A stretch of DNA of 43,178 nt from Fibrobacterota bacterium (GTDB lineage Bacteria > Fibrobacterota > Chitinivibrionia > Chitinivibrionales > Chitinispirillaceae): the NCBI GenBank assembly GCA_003164335.1, contig PLTF01000123.1, forward strand, positions 3,558-46,735, given 5' to 3'. This document shows positions 23,808-31,568 of this stretch, piece after piece; position 1 is the stretch's first letter; every line of letters begins with the position of its first letter. A model generated the notes under the pieces. The model was given only the letters and a program-made list of their open reading frames with translations. It ran no database searches and was not told the origin of the DNA. The translations under genes were made by a program, and so were the position numbers.

Positions 23808-24584
23808 ATGAAACCTGCCTGTATTAAAACACTTATCGCCATTACCCTTGGCGGCACAACCCTCTTTGCCCAGAACAAATACGATGTAACCGAATTCAAG
23901 GACGAGACCATCCAATTCGTCGAGCAGCCCCTCAACTGGGAGGTCGGCGACTGGCTGAAATTCGGCCTGGTCGCCGGTGCAACCGTGGCTGCCACACAGG
24001 CCGACCAACCGGTCCGCAATATCGTGCAGAGAAATCCCGGCTATTTGAATTCGGTTCCGATCCAAGCCGGCTATTACTGGGGTGTCGGGTATCCAACGGC
24101 AATTTTAGGGGTGGGGTTCGGCCTCACCGGCTGGCTCGACGATTATACTCCGCTGAAAAAAATCGGCTTTGAAATAATCCAGGCGACGGCTTACGCCGAG
24201 CTCACTAAAAGCCTGTTTACCTATTCGGTCGGCAGGTCGCGACCCTATAACAACAAGGGACCGGGCGTTTTCAGGCCGTTCGATCTCCTCGACGGAGCCT
24301 ATCAATCCTTTCCCGGCGGCCATGCTACCGCAGCCTTTGCGCTTTCAACCGTTCTGGCGGAAAATACCAATTCCATCTGGCTTAAAATATTGTGCTATGT
24401 ACCCGCGGGACTGACCGACGTTGCCCGTGTCTATGAGGACTCCCACTGGACCTCGGACCAGGTTTTTGGCACCGCCATCGGCATTTTTGTGGCAAGCTGG
24501 GTCGTTAACCAGCATAAACCGGGTAAGAAGTCACGGGTAAAAATATCCTCGGTTTACCCGCCATCGGTAAGCGTTACCTTTTGA
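23808..24584 (+). CDS. PAP2-superfamily protein, altered motifs 1 and 2
   Basis: A 258-residue exported or membrane protein. The start MKPACIKTLIAITLGGTTLFAQ (23808) gives a signal peptide; the upstream open frame overlaps the previous gene and has no signal. Motif 1 is TYSVGRSRP, where the canonical Lys position holds Thr; motif 2 is SFPGGHATAAFA (Gly in place of Ser); motif 3 RVYEDSHWTSD fits R-x5-H-x3-D. Both His residues needed for phosphate transfer remain, so activity is possible. N-terminal region KYDVTEFKDETIQFVEQPLNW resembles periplasmic PAP2 proteins found with outer-membrane proteins. It is 65 bases after the first PAP2 gene and ends the five-gene block. Confidence 0.85.
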   Translation: MKPACIKTLIAITLGGTTLFAQNKYDVTEFKDETIQFVEQPLNWEVGDWLKFGLVAGATVAATQADQPVRNIVQRNPGYLNSVPIQAGYYWGVGYPTAILGVGFGLTGWLDDYTPLKKIGFEIIQATAYAELTKSLFTYSVGRSRPYNNKGPGVFRPFDLLDGAYQSFPGGHATAAFALSTVLAENTNSIWLKILCYVPAGLTDVARVYEDSHWTSDQVFGTAIGIFVASWVVNQHKPGKKSRVKISSVYPPSVSVTF

Positions 24585-24589
24585 AAGCC

Positions 24590-24618
24590 AAACCATAAAA
24601 CGGGCCTGCTATGGTTTT
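24590..24618 (+). terminator. Possible terminator hairpin after the second PAP2 gene
   Basis: aaaccata and tatggttt pair around a 12-base loop, followed by tt and then the MITE end. The stem is short and A/T-rich, so it is only a candidate. Confidence 0.4.
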
Positions 24619-24765
24619 ACTAATCTGTTCATAAGTTAAAGCTCATATGAGAACCGTTCGCCCTGAGCCTGTCGAAGGGTGAACAGCAAAACCGCACCGG
24701 TCATGGTTCGACAAGCTCACCACGAACGGCGTTTTACGAGATTACTTATGAACTGCTTAGTAAAA
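24615..24765 (+). mobile_element. MITE-like element, copy 3
   Basis: Left end ttttactaatctgttcataa and right end ttatgaactgcttagtaaaa are inverse partners with a perfect outer ttttactaa/ttagtaaaa. Core: accgttcgccctgagcctg, tcgaagggtgaac, then gtcatggttcgacaagctc and ccacgaacgg. It is oriented opposite to copy 2, and the two bracket the five-gene rod/PAP2 block. The rest of 24766-25012 shows no gene. Confidence 0.78.
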
Positions 24766-25012
24766 GACCGTTCGACCACCCTCTTCAATCCCTGCCCTCC
24801 CCTATCAGGAGCCACTCCTCTTTAAGGCGCGCTTCGTCGCAGTACAACTCCCGGCAAGTGCCGGAATTGACTCAAAATCGCCACCTATACCCGATTTCCG
24901 GGCAGCAACAAATTTATTTCCCCTTGTTTCGTATTCATTACGGCTGTTTTTTTAACCGCTTAAGTTGCGACTAAACAAGTATAAAATTTCTTCAGGGAAG
25001 GGAGACGTTGTT

Positions 25013-25603
25013 ATGAAACAGAAAAAATTCAGCGCTGCAACTATGACGCTCTCGTGTTGTCTCGCCTTATCACCGGCAGTTATCGGTTCAGCAAGGGCCG
25101 CAAATCTGGCGAATATGATGGGAATCTCCATGACCGCTAACCCGATAGAAAATTCAGGCAATATTCTGCTTTTGGCGCTGCCTGTCTCTGCCGTGGGATT
25201 ATCATTATTCCACGAGGATCTTACCGGATTATTTCAGTATGGAGCCTCCGCAGCGCTCACCGAAGGAACGACGCTCCTTCTGAAAAACAGCGTTCATGAG
25301 TTGCGGCCTAACGGCTCCAATTACCTCTCATTTCCATCGGGCCATTCATCGACGACTTTTGCCGCGGCGGCATTTATTCAGAGACGCTACGGATGGGGAC
25401 TCGGGATTGCCGCCTATGCGCTTGCGGCATTTACCGGCTATTCCCGCGTTGAATCGAAAGAGCATTATTTTCATGATGTTGCGGTCGGAGCCGCGATCGG
25501 CGTCGGCAGCAGCTACCTGTTCACCAAGCCATTCCATAACTTTAATATTCAGCCGACAACCGATGGAAAGCATGTGGGCGTTACCGTGAGCACGGCTTTC
25601 TAA
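25013..25603 (+). CDS. PAP2-superfamily phosphatase, canonical motifs
   Basis: A 196-residue protein with all three PAP2 motifs in standard form: KNSVHELRP (K-x6-RP), FPSGHSS and SRVESKEHYFHD (SR-x5-H-x3-D). A signal peptide or first membrane helix covers about residues 1-33 (ending GSARA before ANLAN). Hydrophobic segments LLLALPVSAVGLSLF and GWGLGIAAYALAAFTGY fit a small membrane phosphatase; the length is like LpxE/PgpB-type short members. GGGAG stands eight bases before the ATG at 25013. The 3' end overlaps the converging glycosyltransferase gene by four bases. It is separated from the other two PAP2 genes by a MITE copy and may have its own promoter. Confidence 0.9.
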   Translation: MKQKKFSAATMTLSCCLALSPAVIGSARAANLANMMGISMTANPIENSGNILLLALPVSAVGLSLFHEDLTGLFQYGASAALTEGTTLLLKNSVHELRPNGSNYLSFPSGHSSTTFAAAAFIQRRYGWGLGIAAYALAAFTGYSRVESKEHYFHDVAVGAAIGVGSSYLFTKPFHNFNIQPTTDGKHVGVTVSTAF

Positions 25604-26688
25604 GCGGGAAGAGCTGCCCGGACCGGTCGCTCTTGTTGCGCGGGTTGCAGCGGATTTTCCTGAAGTACTTTTCTATATAAACTTACCAGCTGTCTGCGGA
25701 TTTCGTTTTCATCGAACTGCCTCATAAGGTTTCCGGACATGCCTATGGCTTCCACTTGAAATAGTGTATCGTCATGAATTTTATGGATCAGGTCTGCAAA
25801 TTCATCGGTTGTTTTGGCCTTCAAATAGGGACATCGATAGAGCTTTACATATTCCGGCAGGGCGCGGAAAATGACCGGAAGGCCCGCCGCTGCGGCCTCG
25901 ATGGGAACGAGCGGGCTGTTTTCCTGGAAACTCGGAAAAAGAAGAATGTCTGCGGCATTGTAAATAAGCGGCATCTGCTCCAAAGGAAAGCTGCCCGCCA
26001 ATTTCAAACGAGGGTTGGCAGCCGTGGCGGCTGCAATCCTGCGGTCAAGCCCGGCAACGCCTTCGGTCAACGGTCCGAACGGCCTCCCGCCGACCCAGAT
26101 AAAAGCAAGGTGCGGCAATTTTCCCGCAATCTCCAGGAAATCTTCCACGCCCTTCCGGGCTTCGAGCTGGCCGACGCCGAGTACCACAAAAGCATCCCCG
26201 TCGACATTCAACAACTTCCGCCCTGCCTCTCGTTTCCCGGCTTCGGGCAGGTACTTCCCGGCACGGATTGGGTTATCGATGCGGACAATGGGTGTCCTCA
26301 CGTCAAGCGAACGTATCGCCTCTTCGACCATAGGAGAGATTGCGATGCAGTAGTCTGCGAAGGAATAGACGATTCTGAAGTACCATCGCACAAACGGCAT
26401 GAGGAGGTGCCACGCCGGCAACGATCCTCGTATCGAATCGGGAATGACATGCACGGTCAGAATTTTTCTTCCGCGATACCGCCGCCTGAGGCCTTTCAGG
26501 AAAAAATAGGGACCGTACGAGTGCGCATGCAGAATATCTCCCCACCCCTCCTGGTTGACGATACATTCGACATCGTTACCGGCTTTTAAAATTGCGATAC
26601 AATCCAAAAATGCCGTGTGGACTCCCTGGCCTTTCATGAAAAAGGCAGTCTCGGAAATGACATGTATGCGTAAACGTTGCCCGTTCAT
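25600..26688 (-). CDS. GT4 glycosyltransferase
   Basis: A 362-residue GT-B retaining glycosyltransferase. The N-terminal acceptor half starts RIHVISETAFFMKGQGVHTAF with the short DILHAHSYGPYFFLKGL segment; the C-terminal donor half has VVLGVGQLEARKGVEDFLEI and the E-x7-E motif in FQENSPLVPIEAAAAGLPVI. The GVHTAF, HAHSYGP and QLEARKG features recall diacylglycerol glucosyltransferases of the alpha-MGS type, so a lipid acceptor is possible but not shown. A hydrophobic LLMPFVRWYFRIVYSFADY patch could bind membrane. GGAG lies five bases before the ATG. It converges with a PAP2 gene with four shared bases. Confidence 0.9.
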   Translation of the reverse strand: MNGQRLRIHVISETAFFMKGQGVHTAFLDCIAILKAGNDVECIVNQEGWGDILHAHSYGPYFFLKGLRRRYRGRKILTVHVIPDSIRGSLPAWHLLMPFVRWYFRIVYSFADYCIAISPMVEEAIRSLDVRTPIVRIDNPIRAGKYLPEAGKREAGRKLLNVDGDAFVVLGVGQLEARKGVEDFLEIAGKLPHLAFIWVGGRPFGPLTEGVAGLDRRIAAATAANPRLKLAGSFPLEQMPLIYNAADILLFPSFQENSPLVPIEAAAAGLPVIFRALPEYVKLYRCPYLKAKTTDEFADLIHKIHDDTLFQVEAIGMSGNLMRQFDENEIRRQLVSLYRKVLQENPLQPAQQERPVRAALPA

Positions 26689-26734
26689 GGTGCTCCGCGT
26701 CCGGACGTTGAAATCCGACCGACCGTTATTGAAA

Positions 26735-26780
26735 CTCTCCGCAGCAGGCTGCGGGGCATGCGCTCGCTATCTCTATTCAA
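26735..26780. repeat. Hairpin plus GCGYTCGCT repeat, copy 1
   Basis: ctccgcagcaggctgcggggcatgcgctcgctat: a short ccgcagc/gctgcgg hairpin and then the tail atgcgctcgct. The same plan occurs at about 30850 and 37970. It lies in the 84-base gap between two minus-strand genes. Confidence 0.5.
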
Positions 26781-27825
26781 ATCGCATCACTTCAAGGACT
26801 CCCACTTCCGCAGTATCGACGGGAGATTGAACAACCTGCGCCTGGTAGAAGCGGGTTACCGGATTCCCGATCGCTAACTTGATGATGCTGCCGAGAATCG
26901 GCCCCAGGTCCTCGATTACGGAAAATCTATAGAGCTCATACCGGCTCGTTATCGTAAAGGAGCTGTCAGGGGAAGAAACGACGACTGAGGTCATTTTCTT
27001 TCCGTCAATCACGGTCGACCCATACGTTACCTGCATGCCGGTTACCGGCTGCGGTTCAGGCTCATTGTCCTTCCATACCCAGCCGGCTACGGCTCCGGCG
27101 CCATGAGGGGGAAAGCGAAAATCGGCCAGAAAACGACATCCCGTCGGGCAGCCGTAATAATAGACCCATCCCCAGGAGAAATTTTTCGGGTACCCCACGG
27201 TGCGGCTGCGGACCATGATGCCTGAGCCTGATGACTCAATTTCCGGCTTTTCCCGAATGCGCATGGTGGCCTTCAGCGATGACCAGGGAATGAGCACCGT
27301 ATACGTATAAAAATTTGAAGAAGACTTACCCTGCTGCAAATCTTTTTCGGTGCCGACGTTGAGGGTTGAAGGCGTTTTAACCGGATTGACCGGTTCATTA
27401 AAAGAAACTACCACCGACGCATTTTTAAATGACATGGTGCAAACGGTCGAGCCGGCTGCCTGTTCGATCCGGCAATGACCGATGGATAATGCCTGGTTTG
27501 GCGTATCTGAATAGTTCCATTCGGTTTTGCCGAACCGTTTGGAATTGTTGAGCGGTGCATCTCCCTTGCGCAACACCAGAAGCTGGCAGACGGCATTGCT
27601 GTCCTTAAGCCCGATGTTGGTTACCATCATTTGTGTCTGAATGAATGTGCCGTCTTCAAGAACAGCGCTTATTTCGTATGCCTCGCTGTAACTGCCATTG
27701 GAAAGGAAAGTCGGTTGGAGGGGGTGAAGTGGTGGTTCAGGCAATGAATAGACCCTGCAGAATATGCATAGGGAAAAGCTCAGGACCATCAGGCCAAATC
27801 TATTCCAGACCGTTTTTTTTACCAC
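26773..27825 (-). CDS. Secreted protein, possibly CrtC/Svf1-like lipocalin fold
   Basis: A 350-residue exported protein. A GTG at 27825 was chosen (MVKKTVWNRFGLMVLSFSLC) because AAGGGG lies seven bases upstream; an ATG at 27855 is the alternative. Signal peptide about 1-28, ending RVYS before LPEPP. The body is beta-rich: ISAVLEDGTFIQTQMMVTNIGL, then SVVVSFNEPVNPVKTP, YTVLIPWSSLKATMRI and GFPKNF-like GYPKNFSWGWVYYYGCPTGC with ADFRFPPHGAGAVAGWVW. The pattern of a double lipocalin-like protein (hydroxyneurosporene dehydratase CrtC or Svf1 type) fits loosely. Two Cys in YYGCPTGCRF may form a disulfide. Substrate and role unknown. Confidence 0.62.
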   Translation of the reverse strand: MVKKTVWNRFGLMVLSFSLCIFCRVYSLPEPPLHPLQPTFLSNGSYSEAYEISAVLEDGTFIQTQMMVTNIGLKDSNAVCQLLVLRKGDAPLNNSKRFGKTEWNYSDTPNQALSIGHCRIEQAAGSTVCTMSFKNASVVVSFNEPVNPVKTPSTLNVGTEKDLQQGKSSSNFYTYTVLIPWSSLKATMRIREKPEIESSGSGIMVRSRTVGYPKNFSWGWVYYYGCPTGCRFLADFRFPPHGAGAVAGWVWKDNEPEPQPVTGMQVTYGSTVIDGKKMTSVVVSSPDSSFTITSRYELYRFSVIEDLGPILGSIIKLAIGNPVTRFYQAQVVQSPVDTAEVGVLEVMRFE

Positions 27826-27981
27826 TGCAATGCCCCTTGGATGGATTAATTTCATTTATTATACAGGAAATAGCAATAACCGTGCCCGGGATTATTGGTA
27901 GGTCATACTGAAGGTAAGGCGAGGGGATAGACATAGCGTAATCTGCATTGCTGAAAGAGATAGTTTGAATTCATATTTAGT

Positions 27982-28005
27982 AGGGGTTCAACATGTTGAA
28001 CCCCT
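27982..28005. repeat. 24-bp perfect palindrome
   Basis: aggggttcaaca followed directly by its exact inverse tgttgaacccct. It is followed within about 10 bases by ggggcaaccacatagggtcgcccctac, another inverted sequence (gggg..cccc). No gene overlaps it. It may be a repeat-element end, or an operator for a dimeric regulator. Confidence 0.6.
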
Positions 28006-28044
28006 GATGGGGCAACCACATAGGGTCGCCCCTACAAATCTTTC

Positions 28045-28340
28045 GTGTTTTTTCTACCTTGAAAGAGAGCGTTGCGGGAAGGGGAAGGCTTCTGCCAATG
28101 TTTGGATTTTTTTTGCTTTTATTATACCTCTCCGGGCGGAGAGGTCCGGCCGCTTCGCTTACTACTGAGGCTCTTAATAATGCGTTTCTTTTTTCCGGCT
28201 TTGCGGAAAAAAGGGGGGGCCGGGGTGAGGTAAGGGGTGTGCCTAAAGATGCGTGCCTTTCGCGGCTTCAGGCCAGGGGGAACCGCCTGAGCGGTTCCTC
28301 CCTCAAAGGCTGTTGATTTAAGCTCCGTTCCCCCACCAAA
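28045..28340 (-). repeat. Dispersed repeat family 2, long copy
   Basis: Read on the minus strand it contains ggagcttaaatcaacagcctttga, a ggaaccgc/gcggttcc hairpin, cctcaccccggccc, ggccggacctctccgcc, ggagaggtataataaaa, aaaaaaatccaaac and cccgcaacgctc, in the same order as at 10940-11095. The 130-base middle part here (including a long a/t-rich ttttttccg hairpin with cggaaaaaa) is absent from the other copy. No gene is seen in 27856-28358. Confidence 0.72.
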
Positions 28341-28360
28341 CAGGAAGCAAAAGGCCATTA

Positions 28361-29701
28361 TCAATATCCGATAACGTCTTTAACCCCGCTGCGGATAGAA
28401 AACCACAGGAACTGGAGGAACGTGGTATCCCGCTTCCTCGAAAAATCCACCTTGCCGATCTTCAGGGATCCGGATTTATCCGGCACGTTGCTCGTGCGGA
28501 TCTTGAAGTTGTTGGCGATAAACGAGACGATCCTGTTGGTCAATCCTTTTTCGCTTCCCGTATTCTTGTTGATGACCGCGAAATTGAGGTTTTCATAGAT
28601 TGCCCGAAGCGTGCCCGCGGCGCGTCCCGAATTAACTATAATATCGTACGTTGCCCCTTGGAGTACACCCGACTTGATTCGAATCTGTTCACCCGGCTCA
28701 AGGTAGGAATTAAGGGCGCTGATATTCATTCCGCTGAGCGAACCTGAATAGTGGATTGAAAATTCACGCGTCATTGCAGGAATTGTCATGAATACTTTCA
28801 TCGTTCCTGCATTCATGAATTTTGCCTGCCCGCGAATGACTATGCGTGACTTCGGATCGCCATGATTCGCTATTCCCTCCGCGGAAACATTCATAGCATC
28901 AAAAGTGACAAAGGCCGGTTCAGCACCGGCTGCAAACCTCTCGCCGTATTTGAGTTTTCCATCGGCAATAGCCAGCGAATCAACTTCTAATATTCCCTCA
29001 ATTGATGCGAGCGCCTCGTTGGGCATCAGGGGAATTGAAGTCTCCCGGGCGGCAGGTTTTTCCTTGTTAACCAGAATATCGAGCGCTGCGCCGAGGATGC
29101 GGATTTTCCGGGCACGATACCCCTTTCCCTGCAGCAATTCTGGAAATCCCAGCCCCAGCACCTTACATTGGGGGATAATAACCTTGAATCGCGTTCTTCT
29201 GAATGCAGACCCCTTGAAGAATTCCACATCGCCGGCAGGGGGATAATAGCGTATCGAATCGGCTTCTATCGATGAATCCGGCAGTGAGGCACGCAAGCGT
29301 TTGCAAAGAAACGCGTAGGGTGATCGGTTGCTCCCGATCCCAATGTTTTTCGCATCGAGTTTCGCTTTGGTAAGCCCTGCAAGCCCGTTTTTTCCTCCGG
29401 TAAACAAATAGAGCCGGTCGACCCCGCTCAGGGAGAGCCGGCCAACCGTTGCAGACAAATCGCCATTAACCGCATCGAGCGCCACGGAATCAAAGTCGAA
29501 GCAATTCTCCATAAAGCTATACCGTATATGGCCAATGGCTATCGAGTATGCCGGATAAGCTTTATGAATAGCATCGGTAACCTTTGGCTTGACAACCTTA
29601 TCCATGAAGGTATTGAAGCAATTTAAAAAAACTATCGCGCAGATCAGCACGAAAATGCCGATACCAAGGCCGGAAAGTGCCGCAATCTTCTTACTATTCA
29701 T
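28361..29701 (-). CDS. AsmA-like envelope protein
   Basis: A 446-residue protein with one N-terminal membrane helix (SGLGIGIFVLICAIVFL, about residues 9-30) and a large beta-rich part. The order of short strands, PAYSIAIGHIRYSFMENCFDFDSVAL near the N-terminus, VDSLAIADGKLKYGER in the middle, FDAMNVSAEGIAN, and the C-terminal FLQFLWFSIRSGVKDVIG, fits AsmA-like/DUF748-type proteins, which are thought to bridge membranes for lipid transport. The start MNSKKIAAL (29701) is chosen by the membrane helix; ribosome sites are weak for it and for the upstream ATG at 29761. No enzyme motif. The AsmA assignment is by pattern only. Confidence 0.62.
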   Translation of the reverse strand: MNSKKIAALSGLGIGIFVLICAIVFLNCFNTFMDKVVKPKVTDAIHKAYPAYSIAIGHIRYSFMENCFDFDSVALDAVNGDLSATVGRLSLSGVDRLYLFTGGKNGLAGLTKAKLDAKNIGIGSNRSPYAFLCKRLRASLPDSSIEADSIRYYPPAGDVEFFKGSAFRRTRFKVIIPQCKVLGLGFPELLQGKGYRARKIRILGAALDILVNKEKPAARETSIPLMPNEALASIEGILEVDSLAIADGKLKYGERFAAGAEPAFVTFDAMNVSAEGIANHGDPKSRIVIRGQAKFMNAGTMKVFMTIPAMTREFSIHYSGSLSGMNISALNSYLEPGEQIRIKSGVLQGATYDIIVNSGRAAGTLRAIYENLNFAVINKNTGSEKGLTNRIVSFIANNFKIRTSNVPDKSGSLKIGKVDFSRKRDTTFLQFLWFSIRSGVKDVIGY

Positions 29702-30240
29702 TGCAAACAAGATATTTTTTGCCCTCTCATGTCCTGAACATTCCCACGAATGAGCTTTCAAAAAAAATATAGACGTTACGGGCTATATTTGTCAAATTTA
29801 ATAAAGGAAGCACACATGAGGGCCGATGCCGGATAAGGCATTATAGAGCCTGTGTGATGCTGATTGCCTGATAGGGCAGGTCGCCTTCATTCTTGCTTTT
29901 AAGACATACACTCCTATAAACGGGAAGCGAGCCTGCAGCGAGGACAAGCCCGATTCCGTACAAGGCTCAACCAGGCGCCGGCCGCGCATCGCCATAGCGG
30001 AGGTAATCCAATTCAGAGGAAACGGCACCGATTGAAGGCGTTTCCTAATATGGCATAAATCTTGCAATCATCCTGAGAGCGCTCTTCTGCCAGCTCCTCT
30101 TTGCCCTGAGGAGGCAGTAGCTGGATATATACTTTTGCGGAATGACGGCTGAAACTGCCAGAGAGTGACTATTATGAGCGTTTCAAGCCTGTTTATCGGG
30201 GAAAAACAGCCGAGTCCAACAGGCGCGGGAGATACTATTG

Positions 30241-30837
30241 ATGAAAGTTACCGTGCCGGTTGCTCAATTTACTATGGTTGACAGGCAGCCGTCCGATGCC
30301 GTGATTAGTGATCATCCATTTGCTTATGCTAATTTCCATGAAGTCACTCCGGGAGTGCTCTATCGATCAAAACAGCTCACCGCCGAACAATTTAAACATT
30401 TTATCGGAAAATACCGGATAAAAACAATAATCAATCTCAGAGGGACATCATTGCGGGCGAAATGGTACCGAAACGAGATGGATGCTCTAACAGGCGACAG
30501 CATTACCCATTACGATGTGCCATTGTCGTCAACGCGATATGTTCCATCCCGTGTGCTCGACAGTTTACTCTCCATTTTCCGGCTGAGTCCTGAACCGATA
30601 CTCGTTCATTGCCAGGCCGGAGCCGATAGAACCGGCCTTTTTTGCGCCGCGTGGAAATTGAAAGTCGAGGGATTATCCCCGGAACAGGCATCCAGGCAAC
30701 TTTCAATCATCTATGGGCATTTTCCGCTTTTTAACGGCACACGGGCAATGGACAGCAGTTTTTATGATTACGCTCGTTTCCTGGGTTATGCATTGATAAA
30801 AGTTCATGGTAAAAGAACCTGGATAAAGAATCCCTAA
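30241..30837 (+). CDS. Tyrosine/dual-specificity protein phosphatase family
   Basis: A 198-residue cytosolic phosphatase. The CX5R(T) signature is HCQAGADRTGL with nucleophile Cys124 and Arg130, preceded by the short IKTIINLRG strand and by YDVPLSS, whose Asp could be the general acid. N-terminal FHEVTPGVLYRSKQLTAEQ (YRSxQ type) is typical of the Siw14/DUF442-like group that acts on inositol phosphates or phosphoproteins. Ribosome site GGGAG lies nine bases before ATG 30241; a TTG one codon earlier is also possible. It is a plus-strand gene between the minus-strand AsmA-like gene and rubredoxin. Substrate unknown. Confidence 0.86.
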   Translation: MKVTVPVAQFTMVDRQPSDAVISDHPFAYANFHEVTPGVLYRSKQLTAEQFKHFIGKYRIKTIINLRGTSLRAKWYRNEMDALTGDSITHYDVPLSSTRYVPSRVLDSLLSIFRLSPEPILVHCQAGADRTGLFCAAWKLKVEGLSPEQASRQLSIIYGHFPLFNGTRAMDSSFYDYARFLGYALIKVHGKRTWIKNP

Positions 30838-30849
30838 TAGCGGGCAGGC

Positions 30850-30945
30850 GCAATAGAAGATTTCCCGAAGCAGAGCTTCGGAAAATCTTCTATTGGAGAG
30901 GAAATATTGGTAATGCGCTCGCTGTGCCTGTTCAATGAGGAAAGA
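30850..30945. repeat. Long hairpin plus GCGYTCGCT repeat, copy 2
   Basis: caatagaagattt..ccgaagc and gcttcgg..aaatcttctattg form a stem of about 20 base pairs with one mismatch and a three-base loop (30852-30896). It is followed by taatgcgctcgctgtgcctgttcaa. It lacks a T-tract, so it is not a classical terminator; it may be an RNA-stability hairpin between phosphatase and rubredoxin genes. Confidence 0.65.
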
Positions 30946-30978
30946 ACCTTCACAATATGACTCGATAAGGAGAGTAAT

Positions 30979-31137
30979 ATGGATTTATGGCAATGCAGCG
31001 TTTGCGGCTATATCTACGACCCGGTTAAAGGCGACCCCGATCACGATGTGCCACTGGGCACAAAATTCGAAGATGTAACCGATTTCTGGGTCTGCCACCA
31101 ATGCGATGGGCGGAAGGATAATTTTGTCAAAATGTAA
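30979..31137 (+). CDS. Rubredoxin with a non-standard second metal motif
   Basis: A 52-residue electron carrier with one iron held by four Cys. First pair CSVCGYIYDPVKGDPDHDV matches rubredoxin exactly, with the DVP and DFWVC parts too. The second pair is CHQCDGRKDNF, where the family has CPxCGxxKxxF: Pro is His, Gly is Asp. All four Cys remain (6, 9, 39, 42), so metal binding is expected, but the redox potential or partner may differ. AAGGAG stands before the ATG. Too short for usual ORF lists. Likely linked to oxidative-stress reductases or oxygen scavenging, none of which is next to it. Confidence 0.92.
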   Translation: MDLWQCSVCGYIYDPVKGDPDHDVPLGTKFEDVTDFWVCHQCDGRKDNFVKM

Positions 31138-31183
31138 ACCGTCGGTCCGGCATGCAGCAGCGGTGCATGACAAACTGCGGTTT

Positions 31184-31528
31184 TTATGAGGACATCATCC
31201 TTTCGTTGCTCTTGTTCCCCGCATCGCTGAGCAGCTTCACAACTTCGGCATGGTTATTATTGGAAGCGACCTGCATCGCCGTAAGGCCGTCGTCGTTAAC
31301 GGCGTTGAGATCGGCGTTGGCATCAAGCAGGATCTTCACCATGTCCCCGCGGCCAAGACTCGCCGCTGCCATGAGTGCGGTATAGCCGTCTTCGCCTTTC
31401 GCATTTATGGCAACGCCCTCTGCCAATAGTTTCTTCAGCGTAGCGATGTCTCCCTTCAATACCGCATCGAATACGGTGTTGGGCTTTTCATTGGAAGGAT
31501 AACTCTGCCCGAAATTGAATCCAAACAT
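31184..31528 (-). CDS. Ankyrin-repeat protein
   Basis: A 114-residue cytosolic protein with about three ankyrin units: FDAVLKGDIATLKKLLAEGVAINAK, GEDGYTALMAAASLGRGDMVKILLDANADLNA and NDDGLTAMQVASNNNHAEVVKLLSDAGN. The DGxTAL..A...G..xxVxxLL..GADxN pattern is clear. Start MFGFNFGQSYPSNEK has GGAGGAG before it at 31528. No further domain, no signal peptide, so probably a protein-binding module. It converges with rubredoxin and starts within 40 bases of a MITE copy, which therefore lies in its promoter region. Confidence 0.9.
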   Translation of the reverse strand: MFGFNFGQSYPSNEKPNTVFDAVLKGDIATLKKLLAEGVAINAKGEDGYTALMAAASLGRGDMVKILLDANADLNAVNDDGLTAMQVASNNNHAEVVKLLSDAGNKSNERMMSS

Positions 31529-31568
31529 TTTACGCTCCTCCGCCCCATAACGGTTGATGCTCCTCACC

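Noticed and set aside
30175-30282. 35-codon frame MSVSSLFIGEKQ before the phosphatase
   Set aside because: No clear ribosome site, overlaps the phosphatase start in another frame, no family resemblance.
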